Shown here: in pieces, positions 1 through 5,208 of the stretch
How positions within the stretch are numbered: the stretch's first letter is position 1
Layout of the letters: every line of letters starts with the position of its first letter
NCBI GenBank assembly: GCA_964619265.1
Contig: CAZUCE010000068.1
Location: 1 to 5,216, forward strand
Reading direction: 5' to 3'
DNA length: 5,216 bases
DNA from: CAZUCE01 sp964619265
Lineage (GTDB): Bacteria; Planctomycetota; UBA1135; GCA-002686595
Notes under the pieces: generated by a model
The model's input: only the letters and a program-made list of their open reading frames with translations
Databases searched by the model: none
Told to the model about the DNA's origin: nothing
Program-made: the position numbers and the translations under genes

Positions 1-2
1 GG

Positions 3-1352
3 TTAGCCCTCTTGGGGGGGCGCAAGCTGCCGCGGGCCGGGATGTTCTCCGCGCAGGACGGCGAGGGCCGCGGCCAGCGCGGGATCGCTGTCGGGCTCGG
101 GGCGGGCGATCAGATTTTGACCCCGCTCGGCTTCAAACTTGCGCAGGGCCTCCATTTGTTCGATCGGAGGCGTGAAGCCGTTCAGGAACTCGCGGATGGC
201 GGCCCGGCCGCTGTCGTCGACATCGACCAAGACGTCGGGCTCAAGGCCGCTGTTCCACGCGCCTTCCAGGCTGCGTTCGATTGCACGGCCCGAGGGCAGC
301 AGGTACAGCGCGGTGGTTAGCTTGACGATGCCGAGTTCGCCAGGGAGCCGCGTAAGCGTTTGCACCGTGCCTTTTCCGAAGGTGGGCTCACCGATCAGCA
401 TCGCAGCACGATGATCTTGGAGCGCCCCGGCTAGCACCTCGCTGGAGCTCGCTGTGTCCCGGTCGACCAGGCAGACCATCGGGAGCCCGGAGAGCCAGCT
501 TCCATCGAGCTCAGCGAGCACCGGCTTGCGTTCGTGCCGCGTGCGCGTCTCGACGATCGAGCCTTCGGTCAACACGCGGTCGGCGATGTGAGTTGCCGCG
601 CCGAGCACGCCGCCGAGGTTGCCGCGCAGGTCGAGTACGAGGGCCGTAGGCGCTTCTTTCTCGAGCGACCTCCAGGTGGCGTCGAATTCCTCCGGCGTGC
701 GGCGCGAGAACGACCCGATGGCGAGGTAGGCGATGCCGCCGCCTTGGAGTCCCCCCGTTCCCTCTAGAATTTGCGCGTGGCGGACGCTCGGGTCGAGGAC
801 CTCACCTGGCGTCAATTCGACTTCGCGCAGGGCTCCGTCCATCGACTCGAGCTCAAGCCGCACGGTCTCTCCCTCGGTGTTCGACAGCCGGCCGCGCAAG
901 TCGGCCGCGGTCCAGCTTTCCGTCGGGATGCCGTCGACCTGAGCAAATCGATCGCCCAGTTTCAGGCCGGCGCGTTCTGCCGGGGAGCCGGGGAGCGCGA
1001 ACAGCACCTGCCAGGGGGTGGGGCCCGGCATGAAGCTCACGCCGATGCCGCGGTAGACGCCGGCGGTCTCCCGTTCGAGGGCGCGAGACTCCTCGCGATC
1101 GTAGAAATCCGAGTACGGGTCGAGCCCCGTCAGCATTCCTTCGAGGGCTCCGTCGAGCAGCTGGCCGGGGGCGAGTTCTTGGATGAAAGTCTCCTCGACG
1201 AGGGCTCGAACCTGCCCGAAGCGGCGTTCGTCGAGGTCGGCCGGGGAGGAGCTCCAGTGTTCGCGGAGCTGCATCCCGAACAGGGCTCCCAGGACGCCGA
1301 GGGCGACGCCGAGGGCGAGCTGAACCCCAGGGGGGCTTTGAGGGTCTTTCAT
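3..1352 (-). CDS. S41-family carboxy-terminal processing protease (CtpA-like), membrane-anchored, with PDZ domain
   Basis: This 449-residue protein belongs to the C-terminal processing (tail-specific) peptidases, which cleave exported or periplasmic proteins near their C-termini. Residues about 9-28 form a hydrophobic segment without an obvious cleavage site, so it is probably a signal anchor facing the periplasm. The family's GML-x-LDPYS-like stretch is at about 72-82. A PDZ domain spans about 97-183, with PGSPAERAGLKLGD at 121-134. The catalytic core follows, with DLRGNLGG at 241-248, Ser302 in TASSSE, Lys327 in GKGTVQ and Gln331. The 25- and 4-residue spacings match the Ser-Lys-Gln triad of CtpB and Prc, so the enzyme looks active. 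Length is normal for the family. The ATG at 1352 is chosen because it directly precedes the anchor; the frame stays open upstream, but that part overlaps the divergent EF-hand gene and resembles no protein. The TAA stop lies at the window edge. The substrate is unknown. Confidence 0.93.
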   Translation of the reverse strand: MKDPQSPPGVQLALGVALGVLGALFGMQLREHWSSSPADLDERRFGQVRALVEETFIQELAPGQLLDGALEGMLTGLDPYSDFYDREESRALERETAGVYRGIGVSFMPGPTPWQVLFALPGSPAERAGLKLGDRFAQVDGIPTESWTAADLRGRLSNTEGETVRLELESMDGALREVELTPGEVLDPSVRHAQILEGTGGLQGGGIAYLAIGSFSRRTPEEFDATWRSLEKEAPTALVLDLRGNLGGVLGAATHIADRVLTEGSIVETRTRHERKPVLAELDGSWLSGLPMVCLVDRDTASSSEVLAGALQDHRAAMLIGEPTFGKGTVQTLTRLPGELGIVKLTTALYLLPSGRAIERSLEGAWNSGLEPDVLVDVDDSGRAAIREFLNGFTPPIEQMEALRKFEAERGQNLIARPEPDSDPALAAALAVLRGEHPGPRQLAPPQEG

Positions 1353-1557
1353 GGGAAGTGTCCACGGGAGTGGACGACCGAGGAGGCCCGATTGAGGCCC
1401 AAGGGGGCCGCTCGGGTGTGCTTCCCCTAGGCTGGCGGGCCTTCGAGGCCTCGACAAGGTGCCTGGAAGCCTATGGCTGCGAATCCGGACATGCCGATGG
1501 AGTTGGCACGGGCTTCGCATCCTACCCACCCGGGAAGGTCTGTCCGCTCCCGCTTGA

Positions 1558-2289
1558 ATGTCTCTCCGCAGCCACAATCCGCACAACCCAGCGCACCGCC
1601 GGTGGATCCATCGCCCGGTGGCCACCTTCTGCGCGGCTGCGTGCGTGTGGCTCTGCTTGGGGGGGCTGGCCCGGGGGCAGGTCTCCAGGCCTGCTGCTGC
1701 CGGACCCTCTGCTACTGGACCCGCTGCTGCGCGGCTCGCTGAGAAAGCGCCCACCCCCTTGGTGGTTCGCGCTCCGATCGTCGAAGGCCGCTCAGCCCCC
1801 ATGCGGCCTGGCGCGCCTCGGACGGCTGCGAACGCGGCCCCTCGAGCGGCGGTCGGCTTGGACCTGTGTGAGGCCCTGTTTGCCAAGCTCGATCGAAACG
1901 GCGACGGGCAAATTTTTCGGGTCGAGGCCGAGCTCGGCGGAATTCATCGACTCGACTTCCGGCGCGGCGATCGAGACGGGAATGGAAGGCTCGATCGATC
2001 CGAATTCACCTTGGCCCTCAGCCGGCTCCTGAGTTCGCGAGACCTGCCCATGACCTCGGACTTCGCCGCCGAAACCACTCGGCTAATCGCGCTGGAGAAG
2101 CTCCGCGCACCGAGCTCCTCCACCGCATCGCTCCAGGAGCAGGAGGCTGAGCGTCTCCGCAATCTGCGCGAGCGAACCGCACCGATCGGCCCGGCGTCGG
2201 GCCGCCTGCGGCCCGCCGTGCGACTTTTGGATGGGGACCGGGACCCGAAGCCCGCCGACGGAGCGCTGGCCGGTTCCGGAGGCCAGTAG
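1558..2289 (+). CDS. Exported EF-hand domain protein of unknown function
   Basis: The predicted product has 243 residues. The N-terminus is basic (Arg14, Arg15, Arg19) and is followed by a hydrophobic stretch at about 20-38 ending LARG-Q, so it resembles a Sec signal peptide with cleavage near residue 40. An Ala/Pro-rich, probably disordered stretch runs to about residue 99. Two canonical 12-residue EF-hand calcium-binding loops follow: 112-123 (Asp112, Asn114, Asp116, Gly117, Ile119, Glu123) and 138-149 (Asp138, Asp140, Asn142, Gly143, Leu145, Glu149). Only 14 residues separate them, shorter than in calmodulin-type pairs. The C-terminal part (about 168-243) has a charged, possibly helical segment near 192-206 and a second Pro/Gly-rich tail; I do not recognise it. 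Calcium binding is inferred from the loops and no enzymatic domain is visible. The gene is divergent from the protease and convergent with the ferredoxin gene. ATG 1558 is the first in-frame ATG that gives a whole signal peptide; no Shine-Dalgarno sequence lies nearby. Confidence 0.8.
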   Translation: MSLRSHNPHNPAHRRWIHRPVATFCAAACVWLCLGGLARGQVSRPAAAGPSATGPAAARLAEKAPTPLVVRAPIVEGRSAPMRPGAPRTAANAAPRAAVGLDLCEALFAKLDRNGDGQIFRVEAELGGIHRLDFRRGDRDGNGRLDRSEFTLALSRLLSSRDLPMTSDFAAETTRLIALEKLRAPSSSTASLQEQEAERLRNLRERTAPIGPASGRLRPAVRLLDGDRDPKPADGALAGSGGQ

Positions 2290-2331
2290 CCCTCCCGGAC
2301 GGCCCGCGGTCAGCCGGCTGGGTCGGTGATC

Positions 2332-2544
2332 TCAGCCTTCTTCGAATTCGATGACTTCGACCGGGCACGACTCGGTTGCTTCGCGGATCTTGGCTTCGAG
2401 ATCGCTGTCTCCGGTCAGGAGCTTCTCGTGGCCCTTGACCGTCTTGGACACTTCGCCAGCTGGGACCTCGAAGACCTCGGGGCAGAGGTCCTCGCACAGG
2501 TTGCAGGCGATGCAGCCTTCAACGATCTGGACGCGTTTGATCAT
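2332..2544 (-). CDS. Small [4Fe-4S] ferredoxin
   Basis: A 70-residue low-potential electron carrier, expected in the cytoplasm. Cluster ligands are Cys11, Cys14 and Cys17 in a CxxCxxC motif followed by ExxCP, plus Cys60 in SCPVEVI near the C-terminus. This is the single-cluster layout of Thermotoga maritima-type ferredoxins, with about eight more residues between the two cysteine regions. In that family the extra cysteine (here Cys21) pairs in a disulfide with a cysteine eight residues before the last ligand. Here that position is Lys52, so the disulfide cannot form. A second cluster is not possible because there is only one CxxCxxC motif. No redox partner is encoded beside it: the gene is convergent with the EF-hand gene and divergent from the pterin genes. 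The ATG at 2544 has no Shine-Dalgarno sequence and is preceded by a C-rich tract that includes a run of eight C. Confidence 0.93.
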   Translation of the reverse strand: MIKRVQIVEGCIACNLCEDLCPEVFEVPAGEVSKTVKGHEKLLTGDSDLEAKIREATESCPVEVIEFEEG

Positions 2545-2598
2545 TTCGCAGGGGGGGGCGGAGCACCTGTCGATCGAGTCTGGCCGCCCTGGACCTTA

Positions 2599-2626
2599 AA
2601 TCTAACGCGCACGGGAGCTTTTGGAA
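2599..2626 (-). promoter_or_regulatory. Candidate sigma70-like promoter for the ferredoxin gene
   Basis: Reading the minus strand, TTCCAA (2626-2621) and TAGATT (2604-2599) are separated by 16 bp in the AT-richest part of the divergent intergenic region. Transcription would begin near 2591, leaving a leader of roughly 47 nt before the ferredoxin ATG. Each hexamer matches the E. coli consensus at only four positions. The AT-rich patch could equally serve the divergent pterin genes. Confidence 0.25.
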
Positions 2627-2655
2627 GCGGCGGACCGGCTTATGCTGCCTCCCGC

Positions 2656-3138
2656 ATGCCCTCCCCCAAAAACTCTCCCTCGGCAGCCCCTCTGCCGGTC
2701 ACGGCGCCGGGCCCTGCACAAATCGTTGCGACCGTCACCTGTCGGCGCGAGTTTTCAGCTGCCCATGTGCTGGCAGCTCCCGGTTTGAGCGAGGAAGCCA
2801 ACCGTGAGCTGTACGGACCGTGCGCCGACCTCCATGGCCACAACTACCGGCTCGAGGTTTCGATCCGCGGCCCGGTCGATCCGGCGACCGGCATGGTCGT
2901 CAACTTCCGCGAGGTCTTCGATGCGATCTCCCGCGAAGTCCTCGCGCCCTGCGACCACAAAAACCTGGACGGCGACGTCCCGTTCCTCGAAGGCGTCATC
3001 ACCACCGCGGAAAATTTGGCCGCGAAGTTCTGGGAGGTGCTCGAGCCCCATGTCTTGGCCCTCCCCGGTTGCAGTTTGACCCGCATTCGCCTACACGAGA
3101 CGTCGGACACCGTCGTGGACTACAACGGCCCCTCATGA
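2656..3138 (+). CDS. 6-pyruvoyl-tetrahydropterin synthase / 6-carboxytetrahydropterin synthase (QueD) family protein
   Basis: A 160-residue member of the PTPS/QueD family, which act on 7,8-dihydroneopterin triphosphate, the product of the FolE encoded immediately downstream. Zinc ligands are His37 (FSAAH), His60 and His62 (LHGH). Cys56 in the C-x-x-LHGH motif is the catalytic cysteine; PTPS-III, the FolB substitute, has a Glu there instead, which argues against that subtype. Asp100-His101 (DHKNLD) and Glu148 (HETSD) complete the catalytic set. The stretches LSEEANRELYGPC, DPATGMV, DHKNLD-x-DVP and TTAEN read closer to the eukaryotic-style PTPS than to the short E. coli QueD. The first ~25 residues are Ser/Pro-rich, precede the domain and are probably disordered. 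ATG 2656 is the only usable start between the opposite-strand ferredoxin and the domain. The stop overlaps the folE start. QueD (queuosine/7-deazaguanine) is the default reading and biopterin synthesis the alternative; the sequence alone does not decide. Confidence 0.93.
   Translation: MPSPKNSPSAAPLPVTAPGPAQIVATVTCRREFSAAHVLAAPGLSEEANRELYGPCADLHGHNYRLEVSIRGPVDPATGMVVNFREVFDAISREVLAPCDHKNLDGDVPFLEGVITTAENLAAKFWEVLEPHVLALPGCSLTRIRLHETSDTVVDYNGPS
3135..3138 (+). promoter_or_regulatory. ATGA stop-start overlap coupling the PTPS/QueD gene to folE
   Basis: The ATG of folE (3135-3137) overlaps the TGA of the upstream pterin gene (3136-3138) by the ATGA arrangement. There is no Shine-Dalgarno-like sequence before this ATG, only a ggcccctc stretch. 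Translation of folE therefore probably depends on ribosomes finishing the upstream gene, which would tie the amounts of the two pathway enzymes together. Confidence 0.75.
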
Positions 3139-3722
3139 GCCAGAGCACCCCCCCCGAAGACCCGCGCCGGGTCGACATCGAACGCACCGTCAAGCGCCTG
3201 ATCGAGCAGATCGGCGAGGATCCGACTCGCGAAGGGCTAGAGCGCACGCCCCACCGCGTTGCGAAGTCCCTCGACGAACTGCTAGCCGGACAGCATCAGA
3301 CCGTTGACGAAGTCGTTGGCCAGGGCATTTTCAACGAAGAAGCCTCCGAGATGGTTCTCGTCAAGGACATCGAGTTCTACTCGCTGTGCGAGCACCACAT
3401 GCTGCCGTTCTTTGGCAAGGCCCACGTGGCCTACATCCCGAGCGGACGCGTGATCGGGCTCTCGAAGCTCCCGCGAATCGTGGATGTGTTTGCTCGGCGA
3501 CTGCAAGTCCAGGAGCGCATGACGAACCAAATTGCGCAAGCGGTTCAGGAAGTTCTGCAGCCGAAAGGGGTCGGCGTCGTCACCGATGCCTCGCATCTGT
3601 GCATGATGATGCGCGGTGTGCAGAAGCAGAATTCCTCGACCCTGACCTCGTGTCTACTGGGCTCGTTCCGGTCGAACGCCAGCACACGCTCGGAGTTTCT
3701 GGGGCTCGTTCGGAATCTCTGA
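3135..3722 (+). CDS. folE: GTP cyclohydrolase I
   Basis: A 195-residue GTP cyclohydrolase I, which converts GTP to 7,8-dihydroneopterin triphosphate plus formate and is the entry point to folate, biopterin and queuosine synthesis. It forms homodecamers in the cytoplasm. The zinc site is intact: Cys85 and His88 in LCEHHMLPFFG, and Cys156 in SHLCMMMRGV. The catalytic histidines His87 and His154 are present, as is the QKQNS stretch (163-167). Other family blocks are DPTREGLERTPHRVA (29-43) and GLSKLPRIVDVFARRLQVQE (108-127). Asp151 stands where most members have Glu just before the Ala-x-His-x-Cys motif, a mild change. Length is slightly below that of the E. coli enzyme (222 residues) because the N-terminal extension is short. 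It is the second gene of a two-gene unit and its stop lies 7 bp from that of the convergent YdeI-family gene, leaving no room for a separate terminator. Confidence 0.97.
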   Translation: MSQSTPPEDPRRVDIERTVKRLIEQIGEDPTREGLERTPHRVAKSLDELLAGQHQTVDEVVGQGIFNEEASEMVLVKDIEFYSLCEHHMLPFFGKAHVAYIPSGRVIGLSKLPRIVDVFARRLQVQERMTNQIAQAVQEVLQPKGVGVVTDASHLCMMMRGVQKQNSSTLTSCLLGSFRSNASTRSEFLGLVRNL

Positions 3723-3732
3723 CCGGCGGTCA
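3720..3732. repeat. 13-bp palindrome spanning the stop codons of two convergent genes
   Basis: TGACCG (3720-3725) and CGGTCA (3727-3732) form a perfect inverted repeat around one central G. The left arm starts with the TGA stop of folE, and the right arm ends with the complement of the TGA stop of the YdeI-family gene. The single-base centre is too small for a full RNA hairpin and there is no T-run, so it does not look like an intrinsic terminator. It may be a DNA-protein site or chance. Confidence 0.4.
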
Positions 3733-4320
3733 GCTGTTGCGGTACTTGTCGTGAAGCCCTTGCCCCTTGAGAATCTGCGGAACGGCCTTCTCCGCCCGTG
3801 AATGGCGCGTTGACTCGCGCTTGGCGCTTGCCACATGCTCTGCATACTCCCGCTGCTTGGCGGGCGTGAGTTGTTCGAACGCAGCCTGGGCACCGGAGGT
3901 CGCCAGAAGAGCCTCTTGTAGCTCGGCAGGCACCTGGACCTTCCCCGTGCCTCGAACGGGTCCGGGCGGCGGCCCGGCCTGGATGGCATCGCGCACGTAG
4001 ACCAAGACCTTGGCTTTGCTCACCTCGGGGCGTTTCGTGAACTTCCAGTGACGGAGTGCCTTGGTCACGCCTTCAGAGGCATTGACCAACACGCCGTCTG
4101 GATCGGGCATCGCCACGCCGTTGTAGAACCAAAGGGCGAAGTGCTTCTGAAAGCCTGCGAGCCCGATCAGGTTTTTACCGCCGTGCATGTAGCAGGGGAT
4201 GCCCCACTTCACCGTTTCCTCGAGCTCGGTCTCTAGCAAGATCGAGCGAAGCAGCTCGAGCTCCGAACCGAAGTTCGCGGCGCTCTCGATGTACTCCTCG
4301 ACGGTTTTGGCTCCTCGCAT
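3730..4320 (-). CDS. YdeI/OmdA family protein with DUF1801 domain
   Basis: A 196-residue protein with the two-part layout of Bacillus subtilis YdeI. The N-terminal DUF1801-type domain covers about residues 5-115, with the recognisable blocks VKWGIPCY (37-44), FALWFYNG (61-68) and RHWKFT (90-95). A Pro/Gly linker (117-121) leads to V-P-x-E-L at 130-134, and the C-terminal OmdA/YdeI domain covers about 133-196, with FEQLTPAKQREYAEH (148-162), AKRESTRHSRAEKAVPQIL (166-184) and the terminal GLHDKY. The YdeI/OmpD-associated family has been linked to resistance to cationic peptides and bacteriocins in some enterobacteria, but the biochemical role is unsettled and I assign none here. Length is normal. 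The protein is soluble, with no signal peptide. It is the last gene on its strand before the convergent folE and may be co-transcribed with the dehydrogenase 195 bp upstream, through the repeat array. ATG 4320 has no Shine-Dalgarno sequence (ctcgctccc precedes it). Confidence 0.9.
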   Translation of the reverse strand: MRGAKTVEEYIESAANFGSELELLRSILLETELEETVKWGIPCYMHGGKNLIGLAGFQKHFALWFYNGVAMPDPDGVLVNASEGVTKALRHWKFTKRPEVSKAKVLVYVRDAIQAGPPPGPVRGTGKVQVPAELQEALLATSGAQAAFEQLTPAKQREYAEHVASAKRESTRHSRAEKAVPQILKGQGLHDKYRNS

Positions 4321-4377
4321 GGGAGCGAGGGTACCGGATGGACCGGGGCCGCAAGGAAGGGGCTGCGGCGTTCAGGC

Positions 4378-4405
4378 GAACTTGGCCTTGGCGCGGGGCT
4401 CAACG
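4378..4405. repeat. Degenerate outer copy of the 28/30-bp repeat
   Basis: Aligned without gaps to the 28-bp unit at 4466-4493, this stretch matches at 19 of 28 positions, including GAA at its start and GCGCGG and CTCAAC later on. It abuts the first clear unit in the correct register. It may be a decayed copy. Alternatively it may be the original downstream sequence from which part of the repeat derives. Confidence 0.5.
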
Positions 4406-4537
4406 GAAATCGACTTCGTGGCGGTGCTCGCAACTGAACTCGACTTCGTGGCGGTGCTCGCAACTGAAATCGACTTCGTCGCGGTGTTCAACTGAAATCG
4501 ACTTCGTCGCGGTGTTCAACTGAAATCGACTTCGTCG
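4406..4537. repeat. Tandem repeat array with 28- and 30-bp units overlapping the 3' end of the dehydrogenase gene
   Basis: Each unit starts GAAATCGACTTCGT on the plus strand. Unit 1 (4406-4435) and unit 2 (4436-4465) are 30 bp, end GGTGCTCGCAACT and differ from each other at one base (GAAAT versus GAACT). Unit 3 (4466-4493) and unit 4 (4494-4521) are 28 bp, end GGTGTTCAACT and are identical. The partial unit 5 (4522-4537) keeps the first 16 bases and then continues into unique dehydrogenase coding sequence. The 28-mers differ from the 30-mers by a 2-bp shortening (CTCGCAAC versus TTCAAC) and by G to C after CGT. Units are directly joined without spacers, unlike CRISPR. Unit 5 and the last base triplets of unit 4 encode the final residues and stop of the dehydrogenase, and the rest lies between it and the YdeI-family gene. 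Confidence 0.97.
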
Positions 4538-5208
4538 ATCGGTTCCTCGCTGACCCACGCGTTGTAGACGGCTTCGGCGATTTCTTCGGGTTGCTTCATG
4601 GTCGAGCGATCCCATTCGCCGTCGACGTTGTCGAAGATCGTCGTGTCGGTGGCGGGAGGGTAGACGGTTGTGACACGCACACCGTCTTCGCGCAGATCTT
4701 CGCGCAGGGCGTCGGAGAAACCGCGCAGGCCGTACTTGCTGGCGCAGTACGCCGTGTTCCCGGCGAAGCCCTGTTTAGCCGCGGCCGAGGCGATGTTGAT
4801 GATCTGGGGACGTTCGGACTCCGTCAGGTAGTCCAGGGACTCGAACGTGACCAGGTAGGGACCGGTCAAGTTGGTCTCGATGACGAAGTTCCAATCGGGT
4901 GGCTTGACCTTGTCGATCGGGGCGACCTGGAAGACGCCGGCGTTGTTGATCAGCAGGTCGATGCCGTTGTCCATGAACTGGACGGCTCGCCAGACGGCGG
5001 CTTCTACCGAGCCGTGGTCGGCTACGTTCATGTTGGCCGCCAGGCCCTTGCCGCCGGCTTGGTCGATTTCCTTGGCAACCGCGTCGAGCTGGTCGGAGGA
5101 GCGCGCTGCGACGGTGACCATGGCGCCCTCACGGGCGAAACGCAGGGCGATGGCGCGGCCGATGCCGCGGCCGCCGCCGGTGATGAGGACGCGGGGGGGA
5201 GAGGTCAC
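4516..5208 (-). CDS. Short-chain dehydrogenase/reductase (SDR) with a C-terminus altered by tandem repeats
   Basis: This 230-residue NAD(P)-dependent oxidoreductase has a classical SDR Rossmann fold. The dinucleotide-binding TGGGRGIG is at 10-17, Arg36 after the second strand favours NADP(H), and NNAG is at 88-91. The catalytic tetrad is Asn113, Ser141, Tyr154 and Lys158 (YCASK), all present. The PP motif at 184-185 replaces the usual PG, and the C-terminal PEEIAEAV helix is at 207-214. The substrate cannot be read from the sequence; the closest general type is the 3-oxoacyl-ACP reductase-like SDRs. The final residues, DEVDFS, and the TGA stop come from the tandem repeat array. The usual C-terminal strand is therefore short or replaced, and the protein is somewhat below the common 240-250 residues. 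The assigned start is GTG at 5208, right before TSPPRVLITGGG. The frame remains open to the window edge 8 bp further on, so an upstream start outside the window is possible. Confidence 0.9.
   Translation of the reverse strand: MTSPPRVLITGGGRGIGRAIALRFAREGAMVTVAARSSDQLDAVAKEIDQAGGKGLAANMNVADHGSVEAAVWRAVQFMDNGIDLLINNAGVFQVAPIDKVKPPDWNFVIETNLTGPYLVTFESLDYLTESERPQIINIASAAAKQGFAGNTAYCASKYGLRGFSDALREDLREDGVRVTTVYPPATDTTIFDNVDGEWDRSTMKQPEEIAEAVYNAWVSEEPIDEVDFS
4525..4539. repeat. Short perfect inverted repeat in the last dehydrogenase codons
   Basis: ATCGAC (4525-4530) and GTCGAT (4534-4539) pair perfectly around TTC. In units 3 and 4 the same place keeps a 4-bp stem (CGAC/GTCG). In units 1 and 2 the G of CGTGG breaks it. 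The transcript downstream of the dehydrogenase could thus form several small hairpins in series. There is no following T-run, so this is not a standard terminator. Confidence 0.4.

Noticed and set aside
1503..1528. TTGGCA plus TACCCA as a promoter for the EF-hand gene
   Set aside because: The spacer is only 14 bp and the -10 element is poor; nothing better was found on either strand of this intergenic region.
1353..1886. Upstream extension of the protease reading frame by 178 residues
   Set aside because: It is antisense to the start of the EF-hand gene, is Arg/Pro/Ser-rich with no recognisable domain, and would bury the membrane anchor internally.
2311..2320. CAGCCGGCTG palindrome between the convergent EF-hand and ferredoxin genes as a terminator
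   Set aside because: It has no loop and no T-run on either strand; in GC-rich DNA a 10-bp palindrome is weak evidence.
2326..2655. Upstream extension of the PTPS/QueD reading frame
   Set aside because: It runs antisense through the whole ferredoxin gene, and the family domain starts well after ATG 2656.
3960..3976. GC-rich inverted repeat CCGGGC-GGCG-GCCCGG as a terminator
   Set aside because: It lies inside the Pro/Gly linker codons of the YdeI-family gene and has no T-run.
4199..4495. Plus-strand frame with 10-residue repeats of the type TEIDFVAVLA
   Set aside because: It is antisense to the YdeI-family gene and open only because the 30-bp unit is a multiple of three and lacks stops; no start or domain supports it.
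4406..4537. CRISPR array
   Set aside because: The 28/30-bp periodicity is suggestive, but units abut with no unique spacers and the array overlaps a coding region; no cas gene is in the window.
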